A stretch of 64,000 nt of DNA from Atherix ibis. Taxonomy: Eukaryota; Arthropoda; Insecta; Diptera; Athericidae. Shown in pieces: positions 34,290 through 44,260 of the stretch (positions within the stretch are counted from its first letter, which is position 1; every line of letters begins with the position of its first letter). The stretch covers positions 51,783,920-51,847,919 of the forward strand of contig OY282606.1 in NCBI GenBank assembly GCA_958298945.1, written 5' to 3'. The notes beneath the pieces are model-generated. The model was not told where the DNA came from. It did not search any database and saw nothing but the letters and a program-made list of their open reading frames with translations. The translations under genes and the position numbers were made by a program.

Positions 34290-35587
34290 TAGGGTTTTCC
34301 AATAAGAGTAATATGATTTCTAAGTAACGTTTCGGCCATTTTTAATATGTCATGATCTGTCTCTTTTTTTTTATTGTATTCAGTAATGTTTACAATTTTA
34401 TCGTGAAGAGATATACGCAAAACCAATGTTTACAAATTATTCAATTTTATTCGCTCTCCAATTGCAACTTTTCGCGCGCTTTTGCCATTTTATGGTCGTT
34501 ATAATCGTCCAACTGTGCTCGCTATTCGTCGAATTGTTAAAAATTTCGAGCGTACATTTTCTTTATATAATGTTCAAGTGCCAATAAGAGAACGAACCGC
34601 TCGAAGTAATAGAAATAATGTTCCCGTTCAGGCAAGTATTGCTGAAAACCGCAATTTGTCTATTCAAAGACCTTCTCAAGAATTGGGACTGTCTCAAACC
34701 ACAACCTGGCGAATTTTGAAAAAGGATTTGGTATAACATCCGTATAAAATTGTTATCACTCAAGAACTGACGCCATTGGACCGCCGTAAACGTCGTGAAT
34801 TTGCTGATTTTGTCTTGGAACAATTTGAAAACGATAACGATTTTTTTAAGAAAATCATCTTCTCCGATGAGGCTCACTTTCATCTGAGTGGTGCGGTAAA
34901 TAAACAAAACTGTCGATTCTGGTGCGAAGAAAATCCACAAATTATTCATGAACACCCATTACATTCACCTAAATTGACAGTTTGGTGTGGTTTTTGGTCT
35001 GGTGGAATCATCGGTCCGTACTTCTTTCGAAATGAAGCTGGTAACACCGTTACTGTCAATGGAGAGCGGTATAGATCAATGATAACCAACTTTTTATGGC
35101 CGAAATTGGAAGAAGTTAATTTTGACAACATCTGGTTCCAACAAGACGGGGCTACGTGCCACACAGCATGTGCAACAACCGAATTATTACGAGAAAAGTT
35201 TGGAAATTCGATTATTTCAAGAAATTGTGACATTGAATGGCCATCAAGAAGTTGTGATTTAATACCATTCGACTATTTCTTGTGAGGTTTTATGAAGTCA
35301 TTGGTCTTTAACAATAAACCAGACTCTCTTCAAGGTTTAGAGGTCAATATTAAACGTGCTATTCATGACATACGACTTGATTTAGTGGAAAAAGTGCTCG
35401 AAAATTGGGTTCATCAAATTCCTTCCTGCAAAAGAAGTAATGGAGACCATTTGAATGACGTTTTATTCAGAACTTAATTGTATAGATTGTACTTTACATT
35501 AAATAAAAAACATTTGAATTTCTTTAACAATTAGTGTGTTTTTTTTTGTGAAAGGGAATTATATTACTCTTATTCGGGAATCCTTTA
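34290..35587 (+). mobile_element. mariner-like family D copy 2 (D2), DD41D/rosa-like, full length
   Basis: 1,298 bp between TA at 34288-34289 and 35588-35589. Left end TAGGGTTTTCCAATAAGAGT, right end TATTCGGGAATCCTTTA, an imperfect inverted pair. The most complete D copy and the reference for D1 and D3. Confidence 0.92.
34403..35477 (+). pseudogene. DD41D-type transposase with two in-frame stops and an early frameshift (D2)
   Basis: Expected start codon is GTG (KRYTQ follows; D3 has ATG). An early frameshift lies near 34450. Order: FYGRYNRPTVLAIRRIVKNF, helix-turn-helix GLSQTTTWRILKKDL with a stop after V (34734-34736), LDRRKRREFADFVLEQF, KIIFSDEAHFHLSGAVNKQN with the first catalytic Asp, SPKLTVWCGFWSGGIIGPYF, WFQQDGATCHTA with the second Asp, and SCDLIPFDYFL with the third. 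A stop replaces the Trp expected after YFL (35283-35285). The C-terminus runs to HLNDVLFRT. I count 41 residues between the last two catalytic Asp, hence DD41D. Confidence 0.9.
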
Positions 35588-35589
35588 TA

Positions 35590-36571
35590 TTCCCAGAAAT
35601 GCGATGCTCCTCAAGGTAGTATTCTAGCACCCACTTTTTACAATATTTTCACTCTATCAGTTTATTATTTTCTCTATTGAAAAATTTTTTTAATAATATT
35701 GAAATTTTGTATTTTCTTAGAATTGCTTCTTTTTCTAGAAAATCTTATTTATATTTTTCAATATTTTAAAGACATTAATTATCGAACATAAAAGATAATA
35801 TTTTTAAAAAAAAAACCAATAATTTAATAGAAAATAAATTATTCGAAAATGTTTTTTTCTTCTTCTGTATTGCTTCTAAATATAATAATTCAAATTTCGT
35901 TTGAAAAAAAAAAAACACCACAAAAAAAAATCAAATTTCGTGTATCAATAATTGTGATTAAAAGCCATTACAAACGATCTATAAATTGTGTGTAAAAAGA
36001 TAGAAATTTTCCTATAAACTGTATTCGGTGTAATCTTTAAGGAAGAGAAGGAGGCGGTAAATTAGTGGCTTTTTTCTTAACTTTTTTTTTGTTGTTGTTA
36101 ATGATACAAACTGTTACCATTTGCTCCATTTATCAATGAATTATGAAAATTTATTATTGTGGGGGGTATTTTTAGAAATGACAATTTTCTATTTCCATTT
36201 CCAATAGTTATGGATGGATGGAGTTATTAGTCATGCTTTGGAATTATTGTAGAACTTTCGATTTTTAAAATTTTTATTTTTGTGTTCATATTTTTTCGCA
36301 TTACAAAGTCTAGGAAAGTTTTTTTGTACTCCAAATCAGACCGATTGACGCTATTCAGTCTATTTTCAATGAATCTTAAAGTGTATTTAAAAAAAAAAAA
36401 TATTCATAATGAGTTGTTTTTTCCGTTTTTTTATATCATAATATTATACTTGTATAAGAAAATAATTATTGGAAATTTTTTTGAATATTTTTATCATACC
36501 TTGGCAAAGGAATTCTTCGAGGACACTGTAGAAATAAATTTCAAAAAAAAAATTATGTAAATTTCAAACTT
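35590..36571. other. AT-rich intronic DNA next to abd-A exon 2
   Basis: No gene or transposon recognised; the frame 36282-36560 on the plus strand lies in intron DNA. Confidence 0.5.
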
Positions 36572-36573
36572 AC

Positions 36574-36821
36574 CAGTTAATGCCATCCATGGATAACGTG
36601 GAAGATCGGCGATACTTTGTCCCGCGCCGGCGGTGGATACAACACCCGACGATGGTTGTGTACAGGCGTTGCCTAATGAATCAACACCAACACCAATGGC
36701 CCCGGCTGATGCAGCCGAAACGGCGGATGCGGCCGCCGCTTGGTGATAGAATTGCGCAAAACTAGATGCACTGCCAGGCACGCCCATTGATTGGTAGCTA
36801 TTCATAACGCTGTCAGTATAT
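36574..36821 (-). CDS. abd-A: abd-A, coding exon 2 (YPWM hexapeptide exon)
   Basis: Second coding exon, 248 nt: one base finishing the split Arg codon, 82 codons, then one base. It reads YTDSVMNSYQSMG, an Ala/Ser-rich stretch ending SAASAGAIGV, then DSLGNACTQPSSG and finally IADLPRYPWMALT. YPWM is the hexapeptide by which Hox proteins contact the PBC-class cofactor Extradenticle. DSLGNACTQP and RYPWM with these flanks are characteristic of Abd-A rather than Ubx or Antp. The acceptor is CCCCTTAG|A (AG at 36822-36823) and the donor is ACTG|GTAAGT (GT at 36572-36573). The trailing G fits the conserved Asp codon that follows YPWMxLT in Abd-A. Open translation past 36574 into the intron is not protein-coding. 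The homeobox exon does not occur in the window. Confidence 0.95.
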
Positions 36822-37855
36822 CTAAGGGGCCAATATTACATAAACGATAACAAAATCAGGCAAATTATAGCATCCTATCCAGTTACTAATTTTTTTTTTG
36901 TAAATTTTATTTAATTAAATATATTTTTTATATTTTAATTAAAGTAAAAAAAAAAAATATCAAAAAAAAATAAACAGTAAAAATTTTTAAAAGCACCATA
37001 AAATATAGAAAATTTCTAATGAAAATAAATTGAGAAAATTATTTAAAAACCCATAAAGAGAAGAAGAAGAAAAAAATTGTAACTGAAAACGTATTGAAAT
37101 TACATATTGTATATAAAATGGAAGAAAATTAATTGAAAATATTTTGGAAATTCATATTTAAATTTAACTTAATTGAAAAGTTATAAATTTAATTTTTGTG
37201 AAATTTAATTAAGAACGTAAAATGAAATTTTAATTTCGATAAAAAAAAAAACAAATTCCATTAAAGAATTCATATTATTAACTAGAATATATAAAATTCA
37301 AGAATTTTTTAAAAATAAAATCAAATTGGACTGAATAAAATGAGATTAATTTGTTTTCTAATAGATGGCGTTTTTTATAAATTGTTTTTTTTTCGTTTTT
37401 TTTTTGCAAAACTTTTGAGTATATAAAAATTATTTTCCTTAAAAAACCTTTTATATCTTTAGTTTTACAACTAAAAGTGCGGTTTTTGTGAATTAGTTGA
37501 TTTTACTTAGTTTTGTTGAACTATTAAAAAGTTTACGATAAACAATAAATGAAATTTTTAGAAAATACCTAAAAATTCACTCTTCCTAATTTTTAAAGCA
37601 AAATTTTATTTTATAAATTATATAAAATATTAACGCCATCTTATTGTTTATCATAGATTTTTTTAATTTTTTTAAAAGAAATATTAACGCCATCTTTTGG
37701 CTTTTTTATTAAATTAGCTATTGTTTTTTTTTTTACAGAAAATAATTTTAATTTTACGTTTTATATAATATATAAAAAAAAATAAAGGAAATAACAATAA
37801 TAATAATAAGAATAGAAATAATAAAAAATATTGAAAAATCGTGTTATATAATTAC
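36822..37855 (-). other. abd-A: abd-A intron 1
   Basis: 1,034-bp intron with GT (37854-37855) and AG (36822-36823) ends, phase 2. It is extremely AT-rich with poly-A and poly-T runs and a short AAT/TAATAATAA tract near 37795-37815. I recognise no transposon or RNA gene in it. Confidence 0.85.
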
Positions 37856-38127
37856 CTGCAAGATTTATCTTCGAGTCCTGAAAATCCTGGCATCCCAGAT
37901 AAACTGGTATGCGTTGTCGGATGATTCGATACGTATGGATACATTTTGGTTGTCGGTGGCGAATTTGGACTACCCTCAGAACTAGTCAACGGGCTACCCT
38001 CGGAATTAGAAGTCTGTGATAAAGTAACAGCAACTGATGGATTTTGTGTTGTCGATAAGTGCGAACTAATAAATGGTTGGAACTGTGGGTACTTTGGTAG
38101 CATACTATCGAAAACAAATTTTGACAT
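37856..38127 (-). CDS. abd-A: abd-A, coding exon 1 (protein N-terminus)
   Basis: First coding exon of abdominal-A, a Hox transcription factor that specifies abdominal segment identity and acts in the nucleus. Reading from the ATG at 38127 it encodes 90 residues plus two bases. It opens MSKFVFDSMLPKYPQFQPF, which matches the start of Drosophila Abd-A as I know it, and ends with MYPYVSNHP and then GLEDKSC, both also typical of Abd-A. The donor is CAG|GTAATT with GT at 37854-37855; the split codon is AG|A (Arg), completed in exon 2. Only about 36 residues, rich in Ser, Pro and Thr, separate the first block from MYPYVSN; in Drosophila that stretch is a very long low-complexity region. The context just before the ATG (GAGCA) is acceptable for initiation. 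No homeodomain is expected in this exon. The start is chosen by the conserved N-terminal block. Confidence 0.95.
37942..37944 (-). other. abd-A: possible second start codon of abd-A (MYPYVSN)
   Basis: An in-frame ATG opens the conserved MYPYVSNHP block, 61 codons after the first ATG. Drosophila abd-A is described as making a long and a short protein, the short one starting at this same Met. Preceding bases are ACAAA, a fair initiation context. Whether it is used here is inference. Confidence 0.4.
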
Positions 38128-38260
38128 TGCTCATATTACAAGTTAGAATATTAGTTGTGGATGAATTTATTCGTTTTTTGTTTTTGGTTGTTTTGAGTTT
38201 TTTTTTTTTTTTTTAAAAAGAAAATTAATTATGCTTTCTACTATTAGTCGACAGATGGAG
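38128..38260 (-). other. abd-A: abd-A 5' leader next to the start codon, with a candidate 3' splice site
   Basis: Sequence immediately upstream of the ATG. At 38261-38262 (minus-strand AG) there is CACCTCACCACAG with a CTAAC branch-point-like motif about 17 nt before it. If used, 133 nt of leader would share the exon with the start codon, and the rest of the 5' UTR would lie in one or more upstream exons. A long poly-A run on the minus strand (T run near 38199-38215) lies inside the leader. Confidence 0.35.
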
Positions 38261-38262
38261 CT

Positions 38263-41200
38263 GTGGTGAGGTGGTTAGTTGTTATTCGTTAATGTATCTT
38301 TTTGACAATTTTCTAATTTATTTTTATTTTTATTTTATTTCATTTCATTTTAATTTTGCAAAAAGGCAAATTATCTTTTCACAATAACTATTATTATTAT
38401 TATTATGATTATTATTATTAATTATTGTAAATGGAAAATTATTGCTTTTAATTTTTAAATTTTTTTTGATTTTTCGTTTTGGTTTTAGTTTATTTTCTCT
38501 GTTCGATTTGTTTTGTAAAATATCAAAATGGCGCCGGTATTCTTCGCAAAAAAAAAAAATATTAAAACTTAACTTATTTTATGTAAATTTTCACTAAATT
38601 TCAATTGAACTATAATATTTTCAAATAATATTTTGGAAGGTGCTGATTTTCTGAAAGTTCTTTAACTTTTTCGATGAAATTTTTATATAAAGAAAAACAA
38701 AATGCGATTGGCACTGAAACTGTTTTTTGTTTTTTTTTTACGTTCTTCAATTTACTCCAAATTTTAGAAAATGTTTTTCATTTTTTTTTTGGGCGGGTTT
38801 TTTTTTTGTATATTTTATAAATAATCTTTAATCTTTTTCATTTAAAAGATTTATTAAGCAGTTCTATCTTGTTTTGAATATTCACTAATTTTTATTATAG
38901 TAAATATTTACCGATGAACTGTTTTTATATAAAAATATTTGCAAAACCAATGTTCAAAAAAAAAAAAAAATATCTCAACAAATTTTTCTTATGTACTTAG
39001 AAATAGGTAATTTTTTTTCTTAACAATTTAAATTGAAGAATCTCCTTTTCTTCTTGATTTGTTAAAATTGTTTTTATTTACTTGTTTTTTAGATTAAAAA
39101 TTTCAATAATTTTGGGGTTTTTTGTCATTTTATTTTGAAAATATTTTATTTATAACAATAGAATTTTTCACAAACGGATATATTACGTATATAATTTTCT
39201 TATAATGTGATGGATTTTATTTCTTAAGTTGTAAATTTTTTCAATAATTATGCATTTTTCCTATTTTTTGTAGTATCTGCACTTGTAATTTTTTATTTTC
39301 AAGACGATTCCTGGATATGTAAAATTTTTTTTTTTAAAACATTTAATTTGAATTCTTTACTATTTTTTTGGTAAAGTTTTACTTTGAAATTGTTAGCCGA
39401 TTATTGAATTGGAAAAAAAAATTTTGTTTATATTTTTATTATTTCATATTTTTATCAAAATATTTTATAGTTTTTACAATTTTTACTTTATACCCTTTGT
39501 ATTTATCCCTTTATGTGTATATTTCTATATTATCTTTTCCAAAAGGATATTATCTTTTCCAAAAAAATACTAAACTAAAACTTATAAGACCTTTTTATAA
39601 AATTGTGCTCTCATGTTTTATGCGTTTAAGAGCGAGCAGCTTCTAAGTAAAAATGCAAGAGTAAATCTTATGGAAATTATAATAAATCTACACAAAAAAA
39701 ACGAAACAAAATATGTCTATTTTTTGGAACTTTTGTTCGTCCTTCAATTGTCTAACTGAAATTTTCTCTTAAGCACAGAATATAAAAAATAGTTTTCTAG
39801 ATGCTCTACAAATCCTAATAGGAATAGCTTAAATCCGTATATAAGAAGGAAAAAATAAGAAAAAACATTTAATTTAAAATAATTTGAAAAATATTACCTT
39901 CTTAACAATTTATAATGAAATCAAATAGAAGAAAATAATAATAAGATTTTTTTTTTTGATGGATGACTTATGAAATTTCTATAACCGACGGAATCTTCCA
40001 AGGTAAAATTCTGAGTTCCATGAAATAAATATCTTAATTCGGTTAGAAGAATCTTTTGGATATTTTAAATATGCACTTTATTGAGTCTTTCAATATTTGT
40101 TATTTATTTTTAAAATATAAGAAAATATATAGAAAATATTTTTGAAATTATCGAAAATTTTGTATAATTTTCTTAGGGAGTAACACGTGGCCGCAAGGTG
40201 CCATGTTTTTTCTTTGCCGAAAGTGGAGGCTTTGCTATTTTTTATTATAAACATTTATATTTCATCTGCCGAGAGCATTATTGGAAACTATTCAATATTA
40301 AATATTTAATTTTTGGGGTTGTCTAGTGATTTATTATAGAAAAAGGCTAGCGGCAGCCATTTTGAATTTTTTTTCAACTGATAATTAGGAATTTTTTATT
40401 ATATAAAATTTCTTTTTATTTGGACATAATTAGTATAATATTTTTTAAGTAGATAAAGAGACCCAATGAAAGATTAATAATTTCTTTTAAATATTGAATA
40501 TTTAAGTAATAAAAAATCAATTGGTATAGAATGCTTATTAGGAGCAAATTTTTAAATTTTAGAAAAAAACTTAACTAATAGCAGAATTATTTTTAAGATT
40601 AAAATTATCTTAATATATGAGTTCTGATCTAAGCACTTGTCATTTGAACTTAATGAGGTCGATTTGTTCTTAATGAGGTCTTAATTAGCGCTTTTGATTG
40701 AAAAATAACGTCTTGATTAGCTCTTAGAATTAAATTAAATAATAATATTTAATTTATTAAATATCGATTGGAAATGAAAATAGCTTATGATAGGAATAAA
40801 AATTAAATTAGGATTAGTTCTTAGCCAAAGATTAATAATCATTAACGATAATAATATCTTAATTAGCCCTTAGAATATAACTGAACCTTATTCACAATAA
40901 GAATAGTGATGAAGTAAGGTTTTTTTTAATATGCTCAACAATTGTACTGAATATTGTTAGCTAAAGAAACAAGAATGGGACTTGACCAGCTCCTAGAATG
41001 GGATTGAAAATTGCATACGATAAAAACACAATAAGGTATGGCTCTTCGAATTTGACTAAAAACCACTTATAAGAAGAAGAAGAAGAAGACTAAGATTTAA
41101 TTAGCTTTTAGATTTCGACCTAAAATCACTTAGAAAGTTTTGACAAAGTAACGAGAATCGATTTGAAAATCTTATTTTTTCCATGTATTCTATAGTTTTT

Positions 41201-43848
41201 AAAGCATAAAAGGGATGATAGTATAAGAATCTTGGTTAATTTGGATAAAATTTTTGAATGATAAAAACAAATTTTCGAGTAAAGTACAGGCACCAAACAA
41301 CAAATTTTCTTGTTTGCTTTTAAATATATTTTTGAAAATTATGAAAATAATTGATATTGTCATTAAAATATAGAGTTTAAAATAATTACAGATAAAATTG
41401 AAATTTTTAACTATTTCAAAAATAGTGATTTTCTAAGAAATCACTACTGAGTTTTGAAATTTTAATTTTTTATAGTTGTAAACAAATATTAGGAATTTAT
41501 TTGATAACAAGTTATTTATAAGTGCAGATTTTTTTAACTACTTCTGGAACATTTTCTAAAAACTCATATTTTTCTGAAGTAATAAAGAAAAATCAATGCA
41601 ACTTAAAACTAACCACATTTCCAATGTTTTTAGAGAACGTCACATTTTTATGGCCACGTGTTTTTTTAAAAAAATACAATTATCAACAATACGGAAAATC
41701 ATTGACTAATTAATATAATATTACTTTTACAAATGTTTGAAAATGTTATTTTCCATATAAATAATAACAAATTTTTCTGCTCTAAGAAAAATGAGGAGTT
41801 CTTTATCGTCAAGATTTGCGATTTATTTCTAAGAAAACCTGTTGTTTTAGTTTTGGTTCTTTTTTTAAAATTCACAATAAATAAGCAATATTAAAAAAAT
41901 CTAGTTACTAATAGGAATGTATTTATTTTATTTTTGAAAACTATTTTAAATTAGAATTCCTATTTCAGAAGAGTTACGTTATATGTTTTAATATTATTTT
42001 CAAAGTAATTGAGATTAATTGAAAAAATTTTATAATAGGTAAATATGGACTTTTAGGAATACTACGAATACTGATTATTACTATTTTTACATTTAATTAA
42101 ATATTAGTAAAACTTCTACATATTTATACTAAAAATTAGTAAGAATAGATAATAAAATTATAAAAAGAAAGAACTCAAAATGATTTTATTTTCCGTACTA
42201 AATTTTAACAGAAATTAACTTTTTCTGAACTGGCCCAAAATAAATTACTAGAAAATCCCAATTATTTTTTTCATTTAAATTAATTGTGTGTGTGTTTTTT
42301 TTAAATAGCAATAATATTTGTTTTTATTAGAGGGAGATTTATTGCTAGAGAAGCAGTTAATCATCAAATAAAAATTAAAGGACGTGGTTTGGTGTTTTTA
42401 AATTAGAAATAAAAAAAATACCAATCAGGGGAAATTAAAATGATTTTTTTTTAATAATGTTCATAAGTAGTTAGGAAAGGTTGCAAATATATTTTCTTTC
42501 TATGAATTAAAAATATATTTAAAAAAAAATAAACAAAATTTATAATAAATATTATTCGTTATGCAAAATCGACTTTTTTAAGGGAAATAATTTAATATTA
42601 ATCGCAGAAAAATGAGAAAAGAATTCTTTAAAAAAAATAAAAATATTCTCATAAAGAAAAAAACAAAATTTATAATATCGGTCGTTAAAAAAAAGAAATT
42701 AATTTTCATAAAAAGTTTCTAAAAAATCATTTTTAACAGACTTTAATTCGAATAAATATTTCTGATTTTTTTCAAGTTTATTAAAACAATTTTGTTTTAA
42801 TTTTGTTTCTTTTTTTCTATTTTATATTTTCCTCTTGATTTTATTATTATTATATTAAATTAACAATAAGAAATAAAAAAATTTGCATTAAAAGTTTTAT
42901 TTTTGTTTGAATTTTGTTCTTAATATTTAATTTTTTTTATGTTTTATTTTTTAATTTATATTCAATAAAGAATACGTGACCAATAACAAATCGGCCTTAT
43001 CGAAATCGAATTTATCCGACATGAACTGAATTTAACAGCAATTTTTTTCTAAATTAGTTTTTTTTAACTCCTTCGATTTAGACATTCTTGTTTTTTATTC
43101 ATAGACGATTTATTTAAGTTTTATATTTATTATTTTTTTTGTTATTATAAAAGCAGTTATTAATACTAAAGACTATTTTACGACTATAATATTTAATTTT
43201 TTTTTTTTAATTTAACTGAAATCAACTTTATAAACGGTTATGATGTGCGGGCGCCATTATTGCCTTTGAACATTTTTTGATATTAATTAAAATATATTTA
43301 AATGAAAATAAACTAAATCAAATGTGAAATTTTCTTTGTTTTTTTGTTTTTGTTGAAATAAAGAATTATGTCGTTTTTCTTTCTTTTTTTTTTATTGAAT
43401 TGGATTTAAAGTAATCAATCAATTTTCAAATAAAATAAGAAATAAATAAAATAAGTCATCGTTAATATTATTGAAATGTATTTTAGTTTTTTAGTTTTTT
43501 TTTTTTCAAGGAAAAAAACTAAAACTGAATGTTAAAAGTTCATTTTATGATTAAAAAAAAAAAACCATGAACGAAGTAGAAATATCGCATTTGGTTGAAC
43601 ATAACCTTAATTTTAATTGTCAACGAGCAGCCATTTTATGCACAATTAATTATCCAAAAAAAAAAAAAAAAAAAGAGAAAGGAGCGAAAATTTGAGAAGG
43701 AATGTCAAAAATTTTTCGAATGTCAATAAATAAAATGCTTCCGAACGAAAAATATTATAAAGGACAAATTAAATATGAAATTTAAAAATCCAAAAACAAT
43801 ATTTTAAGTAGGAAAAATGAAAATATAAAAAAATGAGGATTTTTTTAC
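38263..43848. other. AT-rich DNA upstream of abd-A coding exon 1 (probable 5' UTR intron)
   Basis: Extremely AT-rich with long poly-T runs; no transposon seen. (ATT)n near 38388-38425. PHO-type AAAATGGC at 38525-38532 and GCCATTTT at 40356-40363 and 43630-43637. A faint degenerate repeat with (C/T)TTAATTAG and CTCTTAGAAT motifs runs about 40630-41120. Confidence 0.4.
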
Positions 43849-44260
43849 CTTTTCCCAAATCGCCGTCGCAAAGAGAAACCGTTTTCGTATTTTCTATGAA
43901 TTCTCACTCTCTGCCAATTCGGTTCGGTTCGGCTTGGTATGGTCGACGCTCACGACTTCGTGGACAATCGGCAACGATTACGATGACAAAAATTTAAATC
44001 CATTCGTGAGAATTTTTCTCAATGTCCGCGATTGTGTGTTTACGTTTTAGTTTTTGAAAATATTTTAATGAATATTATTATTCAATTTTCTTATTTGTTT
44101 TTAGTTTAAAAAAAAAGTGTTTTTTTTTATTACGTGCGACGCAAAACTCAAAAAATAATCTTTAAGTCACTTTAAGGGAGAATTCAAACAAAAAACATTT
44201 GCAATATTTTTCCCTGTTGGAACGTCACCACCACGACGAGCACTTTTGACGACGGCATCA
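43849..44260 (-). promoter_or_regulatory. balanced-composition island, candidate non-coding 5' exon or promoter of abd-A
   Basis: In a long AT-rich tract this ~400-bp block has much more G+C and non-repetitive sequence, e.g. GGTTCGGTTCGGCTTGG near 43920 and CCACCACGACGAGCAC near 44228. Reading on the minus strand it ends GGGAAAAG|GTAAAAAA, a plausible splice donor (GT at 43847-43848), and could join the candidate acceptor at 38261-38262. No protein reading is evident. Inference only. Confidence 0.3.

Larger units (their letters stand above)
1..36573 (-). other. abd-A: abd-A intron 2 (5' part; continues past window start)
   Basis: Everything left of the exon 2 donor (GT at 36572-36573) is intron as far as can be seen, because the homeobox exon (expected to begin with the Asp codon, then a WMG-type linker and the homeodomain) is not found in any minus-strand frame. 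The intron is therefore longer than 36.5 kb. It contains most of the mariner copies described separately. Confidence 0.75.

Noticed and set aside
36494..36573. Open translation continuing past the YPWM exon (KFEIYIIFF...)
   Set aside because: It runs through a perfect donor GTAAGT and loses all Hox similarity, so it is intron.
36580..36765. Plus-strand frame opposite abd-A exon 2
   Set aside because: Antisense shadow of the conserved coding exon.
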